A stretch of 20,787 nt of DNA from the NCBI GenBank assembly GCA_029256645.1, contig JAQSXM010000009.1, forward strand, positions 1-20,787, given 5' to 3'. The notes below the pieces were generated by a model that saw only the letters and a list, made by a program, of their open reading frames with translations, did not search any database and was not told the origin of the DNA. Both the position numbers and the translations under genes were made by a program. Of this stretch, positions 1-8,466 are shown piece by piece (the first letter of the stretch is position 1; each line of letters begins with the position of its first letter). Source of the stretch: Sporomusa sp. Its GTDB lineage: Bacteria; Bacillota_C; Negativicutes; Sporomusales; Sporomusaceae.

Positions 1-12
1 TTTAATGTTCAT
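1..12 (-). CDS. 5' end of a divergent gene, cut by the window edge
   Basis: On the minus strand GAGGTG (complement of 19-24) is followed after six bases by ATG at 12-10, then codons for N, I and K before the window ends. The ribosome binding site and spacing are good, so a gene probably starts here and reads leftwards. The product cannot be named from four codons. It is divergent from the peptide-transporter operon, so a regulator of that operon is possible, but that is only a guess from position. A weak minus-strand -10 (TATAAT, 72-67) would serve it. Confidence 0.5.
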
Positions 13-76
13 GTATTTCACCTCAATAAGCATTAACATATGAATAAAAATCATAATATTTATGTTATTATATCAT

Positions 77-105
77 TTGACAGCATAATGGGAAAGGGAT
101 ATACT
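77..105 (+). promoter_or_regulatory. Sigma-A type promoter of the peptide-transporter/D-amino-acid operon
   Basis: TTGACA (77-82) and TATACT (100-105) are separated by 17 bases. The -35 is a perfect match and the -10 matches at five of six positions. The predicted start is near 112, at the edge of the palindrome 111-134. The first plus-strand gene begins at 449, so the leader would be about 335 bases long. Confidence 0.75.
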
Positions 106-110
106 TTACT

Positions 111-134
111 CATACAAAATAATTAATTTGTATG
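111..134. promoter_or_regulatory. Candidate operator palindrome at the transcription start
   Basis: CATACAAA (111-118) and TTTGTATG (127-134) are perfect 8-base inverted arms, and TAATTA (120-125) in the centre is itself palindromic, leaving one mismatched pair (119/126). The 24-base site starts at the predicted +1 of the promoter at 77-105, where a bound repressor would block initiation or clearance. The binding protein is unknown. Confidence 0.5.
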
Positions 135-142
135 AAAGCAAA

Positions 143-198
143 GACGCTTTTTAAGGACTATGGACTACGGACTATAGACTTAAAGGCGTTTTTTTTTT
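143..198 (+). terminator. Intrinsic terminator or attenuator in the operon leader
   Basis: The arm at 144-155 pairs with the arm at 179-189 through ACGC/GCGT and TTAAG/CTTAA blocks, with one bulge and one wobble. A run of ten T residues (189-198) follows. The loop holds three 7-base tandem repeats of GGACTAY (155-175) and can form an inner CTAT/ATAG helix. It lies between the promoter (77-105) and the first gene (449), so it would end most transcripts as an RNA of roughly 85-90 bases unless bypassed. It is either an attenuator or the end of a small RNA. Confidence 0.55.
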
Positions 199-448
199 AT
201 TTACTGCAGGCAGTGAAAAAAGGGGGAAGTGCTAGAAAGCATGTCAGGATTTTGTTTCACAAAAAAACAGACGCCGGTCGGTCGCCACATCTCATAAGAA
301 TACTGGTAAGTCAAAGAAGACTTCGCATTTACGACAGCGGTGTCTTTTTTAATTACTATCGGTTTGCCGGCTGAACCGACAGTGGATAACTGGCTGCTAT
401 CTTTCTTAAGATAACAGCATCAGAAAAGAAAAACAGGAGGGGTTCTAT
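199..448 (+). other. Structured untranslated leader before the transporter operon
   Basis: No convincing gene is present. Several hairpins can be drawn: TTTACTGC/GCAGTGAA (201-217), TGCT/AGCA (230-241), GTGAAA/TTTCAC (213-218 with 255-260), and AGACGCCG/CGGTGTCT (269-276 with 338-345) followed by a T run to 350, a possible second terminator with a long loop. Near 389-412 a ten-base stem with one mismatch sits just before the AGGAGG site of the first gene. No known riboswitch or T-box sequence is recognised. Confidence 0.4.
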
Positions 449-2005
449 ATGATTCGCTGTAAATGGCTTTTGGCAGTAATCGCAATACTAGTTTTGTCTG
501 TAACAACCGCTTGCTCTAATTCTGCCCCCGAAACTGCCAAAAAGGAAAAAAACGAGCTGAAAGTGGCAATATCGGCAGCACCGCCAACACTGGATCTGCA
601 CAAAACCACTACGCAGATTGCCCAAAAAGTGGGCTGGCATATCTTTGATACCTTGGTTACTCTTGATGAAAATTACCAAGTAGTACCCATGCTGGCTGAG
701 AAAATTGAGATCAGCCCTGACGGAAAAACCACTACACTGCTGCTGCGCAAGGATATTGCTTTTCATAACGGCAAGGTTATGACATCCGAGGATGTGCTGG
801 CCTCTATTAACCGCTGGCGCAATTATTCTTCCCTGGGTAAAGCCAATCTGGGAAAAGCCGAGATTACCGCACCTGATAAAGATACTATTGTCATAAAGCT
901 GCCGGCACCATCAAATGCCGTGCTCTTCTCCCTGGCTTATCCCTCACAGGGGGCATCCATTATGCCGAAAGAGGTTATTGATGAAGCCGGCGATGGAAAT
1001 GTCAAACAGTTTGTTGGCACAGGGCCGTTCCAGTTTGTTGAATGGAAACAGGATCAATACATTCACTTGAAAAAGTTTGACGGTTTTAAACCACGCCCAG
1101 AACCCGCCAGCGGCCTTGGCGGTAAACGGGAAGCCCTGGTAAAGGATCTCTATTTCATCCCTGTGGGCGATAATGCGACAAGGGTGGCCGGTGTACAAGC
1201 CGGCGAATACGATATTGCCGATGAGATCCCCTTTGATAATTATGAAATGTTAAAAAGCAGTACCGGTTTAAAAACAGCCATTGCCCAGGATACGACCTAT
1301 CTGAATCTGGTGTTTAACAAGAAAAATTCGCTGTTTGCCAATGTTAAAGCCCGCCAGGCAGTGGCTGCCGCCTTGGATATGGATCCCATTATGAAGGCTG
1401 TAACAGGAAATCCGGAATTTTATACACTGGATGCCGGGCTGGTATTCCCCAAAGATGCCTGGCATGTGGATAATGGCAAGGAAAAATACAACCAGAAAAA
1501 TACCGAATTGGCCAAAAAGCTGCTGGCCGAGTCCGGTTACAAGGGAGAGCCGGTGGTGTTTCTGGTAACCCGTGATTTTGATTATATGTATAAGAGCTCG
1601 CTGGTTGTTAAGGAACAACTGGAGCAAATCGGGGTCAATGTCAAGCTGGAGGTATATGACTGGGCTACATTAAACAGCAAACGTTCAAACCAGAATGGCT
1701 GGGATATGTTTGTGACAACCTCTTCCGGTTTCAGAGAGCCGACAGCGATCTTATTTCTTGACTCACGTTTAAAGTGGGCAGGCTGGTATAACAACCCGCA
1801 AATGGACAACATGCTTGATCAGATCCGGGAAAGTGCAAATTTTGAAGATGCCAAAAAAATCTTTGGTCAGGCTCAGGCGCTTTACTGGGAAGAGGTCCCG
1901 ACAGTCAAGCTCGGTAATATGAACGGACTGGTAGTCTATCGGAATTATGTCCAAGGATATCAATACTTTATGGAGTCTCCATTCTGGAATGTTTCTGTTC
2001 AATAA
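449..2005 (+). CDS. Peptide-type ABC transporter substrate-binding lipoprotein (SBP_bac_5)
   Basis: This is the extracytoplasmic binding protein of an Opp/Dpp/Nik-class importer, 518 residues, the usual length. A signal peptide ends in a lipobox (VTTAC, Cys22), so the mature protein should be lipid-anchored outside the membrane. The family signature is visible in the mature part: ELKVAISAAPPTLDLHKTT near 36-54, the SPDGKTTTLLLRKDIAFHNG block near 90-110 and GTGPFQF near residue 192. AGGAGG (435-440) lies eight bases upstream of ATG. Matching permeases and ATPases follow immediately. The ligand cannot be read from sequence; the downstream deacylase and racemase suggest N-acyl-D-amino acids or short peptides with D-acidic residues. 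A nickel or glutathione binder is a less likely alternative. Confidence 0.9.
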   Translation: MIRCKWLLAVIAILVLSVTTACSNSAPETAKKEKNELKVAISAAPPTLDLHKTTTQIAQKVGWHIFDTLVTLDENYQVVPMLAEKIEISPDGKTTTLLLRKDIAFHNGKVMTSEDVLASINRWRNYSSLGKANLGKAEITAPDKDTIVIKLPAPSNAVLFSLAYPSQGASIMPKEVIDEAGDGNVKQFVGTGPFQFVEWKQDQYIHLKKFDGFKPRPEPASGLGGKREALVKDLYFIPVGDNATRVAGVQAGEYDIADEIPFDNYEMLKSSTGLKTAIAQDTTYLNLVFNKKNSLFANVKARQAVAAALDMDPIMKAVTGNPEFYTLDAGLVFPKDAWHVDNGKEKYNQKNTELAKKLLAESGYKGEPVVFLVTRDFDYMYKSSLVVKEQLEQIGVNVKLEVYDWATLNSKRSNQNGWDMFVTTSSGFREPTAILFLDSRLKWAGWYNNPQMDNMLDQIRESANFEDAKKIFGQAQALYWEEVPTVKLGNMNGLVVYRNYVQGYQYFMESPFWNVSVQ

Positions 2006-2026
2006 TCAGCAAGGGGGAAGAGACTT

Positions 2027-2983
2027 ATGCTGCGCTATATCTTCAAACGGATACTGTCGTTAATTCCCGTGCTTGCCGTTGTTGCGCTGGTAGATTTTAT
2101 TATTATTCATCTGACGCCGGGAGACCCCGCGGTTATTATGCTGGGATCAGATGCCTCTGAAACGGATTTGTCCAAGCTGCGAGAGCAGCTTGGTCTTACT
2201 CTTCCGATTTATGTCCAGTTTGGTCATTGGCTTCTGGGGGTGGTGCAGGGAGACCTGGGACGCTCGATTTTTATGGATATGCCGGTTACGCAGGCAATCT
2301 GGCAGCACCTGGGGCCTACGGTTTCACTCTCACTGCTGGCAGAGTTGATAGCGGTTTTATTTGCCCTGCCGCTAGGGGTTATGGCAGCAACCAGACGGGG
2401 CAGCTGGATTGACCAGCTGTTAATGGTCACCGGGTTATTGGGAATTTCCATCCCCAGCTTCTGGTTGGGACTTAATTTTATCCTGCTGTTCGCCGTGAAA
2501 CTCAACTGGCTGCCGGCCGCAGGCTATCAGCCGCTGTCCAACGGTTTGCTGAATCATATCAAATATTTGCTGCTGCCGGCTCTGTCGCTGGGGATTATGC
2601 AGGCCGCCCTGATTGCACGCATGACCAGAGCCTCTATGCTGGAGGTACTCAGCGAAAACTATATACGCACAGCTCAGGCCAAGGGATTAAAACAGCAGGT
2701 TATTATCTATAAGCATGCCCTGAGAAATGCCTTTATTCCCATTTTAACGGTAATTGGGCTTACGTTTGCAACATTAATCGGTGGCGCAGTCGTAACCGAA
2801 ATGGTTTTCAATATTCCCGGGATTGGGAAGTTAGTTGTTAATTCGGTTTTACGGCGGGATTATGTGGTGATACAGGGCACGATTCTGATGATTGCCACAG
2901 CCTATGTATTTATCAATTTGCTTGTTGATTTACTATACGCTTATATTGATCCGCGTGTTCGCTTTGACGACCAGGCACGATGA
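2027..2983 (+). CDS. Peptide-type ABC transporter permease, DppB/OppB family
   Basis: This is one of the two membrane subunits that form the translocation channel. The 318-residue protein has an N-terminal membrane segment (about 9-29), the family hallmark LTPGDPA near 29-35 in the first external loop, further membrane spans at about 98-120, 132-156, 180-198, 237-258 and 283-305, and the cytoplasmic coupling (EAA-like) loop at about 212-240 (IRTAQAKG ... HALRNAFIPIL). It ends with the conserved YAYIDPRVR. GGGGGAAG lies just before the ATG. The next gene overlaps or follows directly, which fits one operon. Assignment to the family is secure; substrate is unknown. Confidence 0.92.
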   Translation: MLRYIFKRILSLIPVLAVVALVDFIIIHLTPGDPAVIMLGSDASETDLSKLREQLGLTLPIYVQFGHWLLGVVQGDLGRSIFMDMPVTQAIWQHLGPTVSLSLLAELIAVLFALPLGVMAATRRGSWIDQLLMVTGLLGISIPSFWLGLNFILLFAVKLNWLPAAGYQPLSNGLLNHIKYLLLPALSLGIMQAALIARMTRASMLEVLSENYIRTAQAKGLKQQVIIYKHALRNAFIPILTVIGLTFATLIGGAVVTEMVFNIPGIGKLVVNSVLRRDYVVIQGTILMIATAYVFINLLVDLLYAYIDPRVRFDDQAR

Positions 2984-2997
2984 AGGGAGATTCTGCA

Positions 2998-3852
2998 GTG
3001 GAAGTTATTTCAAGGAAGAGGCTAATCCTGCGACGTTTTTTAGCTAACCGGCTGGCCGTAACAGGGAGTATCCTGGTCTTGCTGGTTATCCTGATGGCGG
3101 TATTGGCACCGTTTATTACTGTTTATGACCCGCTTGCCATGAAAGTTGCCGACCGGTTGCAGGCTCCCAGTTCCGTGCATTGGTTTGGAACAGATGAGTT
3201 TGGTCGTGATGTGTTCAGCCGGGTTATTTACGGCAGTCAGATTTCCCTGCAGGTGGGGGTGGCTGTTGTTATTATCACCTCACTGGGAGGAGTGGTTTTA
3301 GGACTGTATTCCGCCTATTACCGCCGACTGGACATGGTGATTATGAGTATCAATGACGGGATGATGGCCTTCCCCACAATATTGCTGGCGATTGCTATTA
3401 TTGCCGCTTTGGGGCCGACAATACAAAATGTTATTATTTCCATCAGTGTGGTTTACATCTCCCGGGTGGCACGGGCTGTGAGGGCTGCCGCCCTTGTGGT
3501 GCGGGAACAAACCTATATTGAGGCCATCCGCGCCTTAGGGGGAACACCGGCCAGGATTATCTGGCGCCACATCGCCCCTAATTGTCTGTCTCCTTTAATT
3601 ATTCAGGCTACCTTTATTTTTGCCTACGCGATTATCATTGAGGCTTCACTTAGCTTTCTGGGTGCAGGTACACCGCCGCCGCAGCCAAGCTGGGGCAACA
3701 TTCTAAACGATGGCCGGACTCTGATACGGCAGGCCTGGTGGATTATGATCTTTCCCGGCTGTGCTGTTGTTATGACCGTACTCGGGCTGAATCTTATTGG
3801 CGACGGTCTGCGGGACTTGCTTGATCCACGCACCAACAAAGCCAAAGGCTGA
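2998..3852 (+). CDS. Peptide-type ABC transporter permease, DppC/OppC family
   Basis: This is the second channel subunit and partner of the preceding permease. It shows the OppC-family N-terminal segment (RRFLANRLAV, then a long hydrophobic span), the HWFGTDEFGRDVFSR motif after the first external loop, the EAA-like coupling loop (YIEAIRALGG ... WRHIAPN) and the terminal GDGLRDLLDPR. GTG at 2998 is chosen because AAGGGAG (2983-2989) sits eight bases upstream. An in-frame ATG at 2980 would overlap the previous stop by four bases and add six residues, but has no Shine-Dalgarno sequence; translational coupling would make it possible. The function is secure at family level. Confidence 0.9.
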   Translation: MEVISRKRLILRRFLANRLAVTGSILVLLVILMAVLAPFITVYDPLAMKVADRLQAPSSVHWFGTDEFGRDVFSRVIYGSQISLQVGVAVVIITSLGGVVLGLYSAYYRRLDMVIMSINDGMMAFPTILLAIAIIAALGPTIQNVIISISVVYISRVARAVRAAALVVREQTYIEAIRALGGTPARIIWRHIAPNCLSPLIIQATFIFAYAIIIEASLSFLGAGTPPPQPSWGNILNDGRTLIRQAWWIMIFPGCAVVMTVLGLNLIGDGLRDLLDPRTNKAKG

Positions 3853-3883
3853 TCTTAACTACAGAAAATGAGGGATGAGACAA

Positions 3884-4897
3884 ATGGACAATCTTTATCC
3901 TTTACTGCAAGTAAATAATTTAAAAACCTATTTTGCGACAGAGCAGGGACCCGTAACTGCAGTTGACGGCATTGATTTCACTGTACATGAAGGAGAAACT
4001 GTGGGGCTGGTCGGCGAATCAGGCTGCGGCAAGAGTGTAACATCCCTTTCGGTTTTGCGTTTGTTTGAAGAATACAGCGGCACCAAAATAGAAGGAGAAA
4101 TTTTGTTTGAAGGTAAAAACCTGCTGAATTCGTCAATGGACGAAATGCAAACCATCCGTGGAAACCGCATAGCAATGATCTTTCAGGATCCCATGACATC
4201 ATTAAACCCGGTCTTTACGGTTGGCGACCAAATTGCCGAATCAATTATTTTACATCAGCGGCTTGGTAAAAAAGAGGCCTTGGCCAGGGCTGTGGATATG
4301 CTGAAACTGGTGGGGATTTCTTCTCCGGAACGGCGGATTCATGAATATCCCCACCAACTATCCGGGGGAATGCGGCAGCGGGTAATGATTGCTATGGGAC
4401 TGGCCTGCGAGCCCAGACTGCTGATTGCCGATGAACCCACAACCGCACTGGATGTAACCATTCAGGCGCAGATTTTGGATCTAATGCTGGATTTGCAGAA
4501 AAAGATTAATATGGGAATTATTCTAATTACCCATGACCTGGGAGTGGTAGCCGAGGTGTGCTCACGGGTAATGGTTATGTATTTGGGCCAAATTGTTGAG
4601 GAATGTTCTGTGGAAACATTATTTACACGGCCGGCACATCCTTACACAATCGGCCTGATCCGGTCTATTCCCACCCTGGAAGGCAATCGCCGCGAACCGC
4701 TGCACATGATTGCCGGCAAGGTCCCTTCCTTGCAGCAAATTCCGCAGGGATGCCGGTTTGCCCCTCGCTGTCCCCGGGCAGATTCTGTCTGCCGGTCAGA
4801 GATTCCGGGCCTGGGCACCGTTGAGACAGCCCACAAAGTACGCTGCTGGCATTATGAAAATCCGGATAAGAGGGTGAACAGTCATGCCGGTCAATGA
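3884..4897 (+). CDS. Peptide-type ABC transporter ATPase, DppD/OppD family
   Basis: This is a cytoplasmic nucleotide-binding subunit that powers the importer. Visible motifs are Walker A GESGCGKS (44-51), the signature LSGGMRQR and Walker [13 protein letters not shown] followed by the switch histidine region LITHDLG. The C-terminal oligopeptide-transporter domain carries four cysteines spaced CX5CX6CX17C (about 290, 296, 303, 321), a pattern known in DppD-type ATPases to bind a [4Fe-4S] cluster. ATG 3884 has GAGGGA eight bases upstream; ATG 3875, three codons earlier, overlaps that site and is less likely. The gene's end overlaps the next start by 14 bases, which suggests coupled translation of the two ATPases. 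Confidence 0.92.
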   Translation: MDNLYPLLQVNNLKTYFATEQGPVTAVDGIDFTVHEGETVGLVGESGCGKSVTSLSVLRLFEEYSGTKIEGEILFEGKNLLNSSMDEMQTIRGNRIAMIFQDPMTSLNPVFTVGDQIAESIILHQRLGKKEALARAVDMLKLVGISSPERRIHEYPHQLSGGMRQRVMIAMGLACEPRLLIADEPTTALDVTIQAQILDLMLDLQKKINMGIILITHDLGVVAEVCSRVMVMYLGQIVEECSVETLFTRPAHPYTIGLIRSIPTLEGNRREPLHMIAGKVPSLQQIPQGCRFAPRCPRADSVCRSEIPGLGTVETAHKVRCWHYENPDKRVNSHAGQ

Positions 4898-5870
4898 GGT
4901 TGTTGGAGAAAATGAGTCATTAATTAAGGTAAATCATTTAGTAAAGCATTTTCCGGGGAAAAAGGAACTGTTTAAGGCTCCGACTGTGGTAAAGGCTGTT
5001 AACGGCCTTTCATTCACTATCGAAAAAGGAGAGACTTATGGCTTGGTCGGCGAGTCCGGCTGTGGGAAAAGTACGACCGGGCGTATGCTGCTGCGACTGA
5101 TTGAACCTACGTCCGGGGAGGTATTTTACCAGGGAAAAGATATTTTAAAGTTAAACAGGATAGAACTGCGTCAGATTCGTAAAGACATGCAGATCGTTTT
5201 TCAGGATCCGTTTTCCGCCCTAAATCCCCGTATCCGGGTTGGTGAAGCCATCAGGGAAGTGCTGGACATCCATAATATCGGTGAGCCTAATACCCGCAGA
5301 GAACAAGTCTATGAGCTTTTTCACCGGGTAGGATTAAACAGAGAACAATATGACCGTTATCCGCATGAGTTTTCCGGCGGACAGCGGCAGCGGATCGTTC
5401 TGGCGAGGGCTCTGGCTGTAGATCCGGGTTTTATTGTGTGCGATGAAGCGGTGTCAGCTCTTGATGTTTCAACCCAGTCGCAGATTATCAATCTTCTGGC
5501 AGACTTGCAGCAGGATTTGTCGCTGACGTATTTGTTTATTGCTCATAATTTGAGTGTTGTGCGGCATATTTCTGATAAAATTGGGGTTATGTATCTGGGA
5601 AACCTGGTTGAAGAGGCCAATACAGACGACCTATTCTCCGAGCCTTTACACCCGTATACCCAGGCCCTGCTTACCGCGATTCCGCGGACGGATCTGAACC
5701 GTAAAAGAGAGCGTATTATTTTGTCCGGTGACGTGCCATCGCCGCTTAATTTACCGGCAGGCTGCGCTTTCCACACCAGGTGTCCGGCCGTCAGGGAGCA
5801 GTGCAGGCAGGAAGCTCCACGGCAAAAAATTGTGCATTCCGGACGGCGGGTTGCCTGCCACCTTTATTAA
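4884..5870 (+). CDS. Peptide-type ABC transporter ATPase, DppF/OppF family
   Basis: This is the second nucleotide-binding subunit, 328 residues, forming a heterodimer with the preceding ATPase. Walker A GESGCGKS is at 56-63, followed by the signature FSGGQRQR, Walker [13 protein letters not shown] and FIAHNLSV. Walker B reads DEAVSALD, normal for DppF. The C-terminal domain has the same CX5CX6CX17C pattern (about 294, 300, 307, 325) as its partner. GAGGGTG lies seven bases before ATG. It completes the transporter; a gap of about 120 bases without a recognisable terminator separates it from the deacylase gene, so read-through is plausible. Confidence 0.92.
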   Translation: MPVNEVVGENESLIKVNHLVKHFPGKKELFKAPTVVKAVNGLSFTIEKGETYGLVGESGCGKSTTGRMLLRLIEPTSGEVFYQGKDILKLNRIELRQIRKDMQIVFQDPFSALNPRIRVGEAIREVLDIHNIGEPNTRREQVYELFHRVGLNREQYDRYPHEFSGGQRQRIVLARALAVDPGFIVCDEAVSALDVSTQSQIINLLADLQQDLSLTYLFIAHNLSVVRHISDKIGVMYLGNLVEEANTDDLFSEPLHPYTQALLTAIPRTDLNRKRERIILSGDVPSPLNLPAGCAFHTRCPAVREQCRQEAPRQKIVHSGRRVACHLY

Positions 5871-5993
5871 CCGGGCCGGATATGGGTTAGGTTTTCATCT
5901 ATCAACAAAAATATGAAAAATAGTCATAAGATATAGGATTTATATCGCTTATAGCCATAATAGAGGCGATCTGCGCGGAATGGAGTGAATGAC

Positions 5994-7532
5994 ATGAATA
6001 CCCCTATTCTCATAAAAGGAGCAACTATCTATGACGGCAGTGGAACCCCGCCTTTTATCGCTGATGTTCTGATTGCCGGTGGTATTATCAGCAGGATCGG
6101 CAGAACGGTTCACCAAGCGGGCTGCGAGGTAGTGGAGGCGGCGGGCAAGATTCTTTCGCCTGGCTTTATCAATACCCACAGCCATTCCGAGCTTGAGATA
6201 TTCAGGGATCCCCGACTGCTTCAGGTAATCGGACAGGGCATCACTACCGAGGTACTCGGACAGGACGGCTCATCAGTCACCCCCATCGACGACGCCCATG
6301 TCCAGGAACTGGCAGAGAATATGGCGCCGCTGTGTGGCAAGACAGACCGTCCGTATTGGTGGCGGACCTATGCCGATTACATGCATGAAATCGAAACAGT
6401 CAATCCTGCGGTGCGCTTCGTTGGCCTGGTGGGACACGGCACAGTCCGCATGAGTGTAATGGGAAGCGAAAACCGGGTTCCTACGCCTGGAGAACTCAAT
6501 CAGATTTGCGACATCATTGAAGACAGCATGGCTGAAGGCGCCCGCGGCGTTTCGTTCGGTATGATCTATCCGCCCAGTAGCTATGCCTTCACCGAGGAAC
6601 TCATCGCGATCTGCAGGGTAGTGGCCCGGCATGACGGCATCGTTATGGTGCATACCCGCAACGAAATGGGACGGTTAATTGAATCGTTTGAAGAGATGGT
6701 TCATGTAATGAAGGCGAGCGGCGTCAGGCTGCTGATTTCCCACCTCAAATCACTGGGTTTTCTCAACTGGGGCAAGGTGCTCAAGATACTTGACCGTATG
6801 GAGCAACTTCAGGCCGAAGGCTATGACATTACTTTTGACCAGTATCCCTGGACAGCAGGCAGCACCGGCATGAAAGTCATTGCTCCCGGCTGGGCCTATG
6901 CCGGCGGCGAGGACGAATTTCATAAGCGTCTGCATGATCCCACCCTTTATAAAAAGATTTTGACAGACACCCGCGAGGAATTGTATGCGCGCGGCAGTGG
7001 CAAAAGCGTGCAGATTGCCACAGTCCCTCCCGGCGAGTTTGAGTGGATGGCCGGCTTGCATCTTGACGCCATAGCCAAACGTCTGGACATGGACGAGGCG
7101 GTGGCGGTACTCCATATTCTTGAAAAAACCCGCTCTGCGGTCATTTGCGTTTACCACGCCATTTGCGAGGCGGATGTGCAAAAAGTGATGCAAAGTCCCT
7201 ATCATTGTGTTTGTACTGACGGCATTGTCGGTGCAGTGCCGCATCCGCGGGCCTATTCAACTTTTCCGCGCTTTCTGGGGCGCTATGTGCGTGAGCTTGG
7301 TGTTATACCACTGCAAACAGCCATCCGCAACATCACTTTCGAACCGGCCCGGCGCTTGCGGCTGTGGGATCGCGGACTGGTGCGCCAGGGGCTGTCGGCT
7401 GATCTGGTGCTGTTCGATTACGAGCGGGTGATGGATACCAACAGCTACGCCGAACCCAAAAAGCTGCCGGCTGGTATTTGCAAGGTCTGGGTGAAAGGCG
7501 TGCTGCGCTATCAGGAAGGAATGTCTCTTTAA
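5994..7532 (+). CDS. N-acyl-D-amino-acid deacylase family amidohydrolase
   Basis: Enzymes of this family hydrolyse N-acyl-D-amino acids to a carboxylate and a free D-amino acid in the cytoplasm. The 512-residue protein shows the amidohydrolase metal site: HSH (62-64), HTRNE (His220), SHLK (His250) and TDG (Asp409), plus HPRAYSTFPRFLGRYVRE (417-434), typical of D-aminoacylases. At the position where classical D-aminoacylases have the metal-bridging cysteine (NCG), this protein reads GQDGSS with Asp91, a variant also found in part of the family. ATG 5994 is preceded by GGAGTG at six bases; an in-frame GTG at 5985 overlaps that site. The neighbouring racemase points to N-acyl-D-Glu or N-acyl-D-Asp as substrate, but specificity is inferred. 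A dihydroorotase/hydantoinase role is less likely. Confidence 0.85.
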   Translation: MNTPILIKGATIYDGSGTPPFIADVLIAGGIISRIGRTVHQAGCEVVEAAGKILSPGFINTHSHSELEIFRDPRLLQVIGQGITTEVLGQDGSSVTPIDDAHVQELAENMAPLCGKTDRPYWWRTYADYMHEIETVNPAVRFVGLVGHGTVRMSVMGSENRVPTPGELNQICDIIEDSMAEGARGVSFGMIYPPSSYAFTEELIAICRVVARHDGIVMVHTRNEMGRLIESFEEMVHVMKASGVRLLISHLKSLGFLNWGKVLKILDRMEQLQAEGYDITFDQYPWTAGSTGMKVIAPGWAYAGGEDEFHKRLHDPTLYKKILTDTREELYARGSGKSVQIATVPPGEFEWMAGLHLDAIAKRLDMDEAVAVLHILEKTRSAVICVYHAICEADVQKVMQSPYHCVCTDGIVGAVPHPRAYSTFPRFLGRYVRELGVIPLQTAIRNITFEPARRLRLWDRGLVRQGLSADLVLFDYERVMDTNSYAEPKKLPAGICKVWVKGVLRYQEGMSL

Positions 7533-7628
7533 CTGGCAGGCTGGAGCTTTGCCGGCAAACAAAATCTGGATTTTTACCCAGAATAAAATTGTAGTAATGT
7601 CTGTATTAGTTAGGGGGGGAGCTTTATT

Positions 7629-8435
7629 TTGAACAATCAGCCGATTGGCTTGTTTGACTCGAGCTTGGGTGGATTGACAGTTTATAAGGAGGTAAAGAAA
7701 ATATTGCCAAATGAAAGTTATATTTATTTTGGCGATACCGGCCGTTCGCCGTATGGTTCGCGGCCTGAAGCAGAATTGAAAAGTTTTGTGAAACAAATTA
7801 TTCAATTTATGCAAAAGCATGAGGTCAAAGCAATAGTTATTGCCTGTAACACCGTTACGGCGCTAGGCTTGGAGCAACTGAGCCAGGAGTTCAACATACC
7901 GTTAATCGGTGTAAGCCGTGTTCCGGAGCTGACAGTTTCAACTACCAGGAACAAGCGGGTCGGCGTTATCGGCACAGAGATCACCGTTCGTTCAGGGTTG
8001 CATAAGCAGGATATTCTGCATATAGATCCTTCTATTCAGGTATTTTATGCGGCCTGCCCCAAATTTACACCCATACTTAATAGTGGTGACCTGGCCGGGA
8101 CAGAAGCCGGAGCGGCTGTGGAAGAGTATTTAACGCCGCTAAAAGCGGCGCACATTGATACGCTGGTCCTGGGGTGCACAGCTTTTCCGTTTTTGTTGCC
8201 CGTAATTAGGAGTTTTATGGGCGAAGGGGTCGCGATCATTGATCCGGCGGAAGAAACCGCAAGGCAGCTCCTGCGCTCTTTACAACAGGCCGGGAGGCTG
8301 CACAAATCGGAGAATCCGGCGAATACGCTATTATTTTCGGAACCCGATATCGAAAAAATACGGCTTATTGCCAGTAAAATCATCAACGTAGACGATTGCA
8401 GCTTTCAATATCTTGACATGAACCAGGCTGTCTAA
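7629..8435 (+). CDS. Glutamate (aspartate/glutamate) racemase family protein
   Basis: The MurI family interconverts D- and L-glutamate by a two-cysteine mechanism without cofactor. This 268-residue protein has the family length and motifs: an N-terminal DSSLGGLTV (10-18; usual form DSGxGGLTV), FGDTGRSPYGSR (34-45), catalytic Cys73 in ACNT and catalytic Cys183 in LGCT. The residue after LGCT is Ala185, where MurI proteins normally have a histidine (LGCTHYP) that assists the second cysteine, so kinetics or specificity may differ. TTG at 7629 is chosen because the run AGGGGGGGAG ends seven bases upstream. Position after a D-aminoacylase argues for catabolic racemisation of D-Glu/D-Asp rather than cell-wall supply. 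Confidence 0.82.
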   Translation: MNNQPIGLFDSSLGGLTVYKEVKKILPNESYIYFGDTGRSPYGSRPEAELKSFVKQIIQFMQKHEVKAIVIACNTVTALGLEQLSQEFNIPLIGVSRVPELTVSTTRNKRVGVIGTEITVRSGLHKQDILHIDPSIQVFYAACPKFTPILNSGDLAGTEAGAAVEEYLTPLKAAHIDTLVLGCTAFPFLLPVIRSFMGEGVAIIDPAEETARQLLRSLQQAGRLHKSENPANTLLFSEPDIEKIRLIASKIINVDDCSFQYLDMNQAV

Positions 8436-8466
8436 CCTTTAAAAAGTGCATCCTAAGGAGGCCAAC

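Noticed and set aside
132..374. 80-codon plus-strand frame in the operon leader
   Set aside because: No ribosome binding site, start lies inside the operator palindrome, and the frame runs through the terminator and hairpins; composition is not protein-like.
199..448. T-box or known riboswitch in the first operon leader
   Set aside because: No T-box AGGGTGG-type sequence and no conserved core of a riboswitch class I know could be found.
6273..7244. Long minus-strand frames opposite the deacylase gene
   Set aside because: Antisense shadows of a gene with clear catalytic motifs; no ribosome binding sites or recognisable domains.
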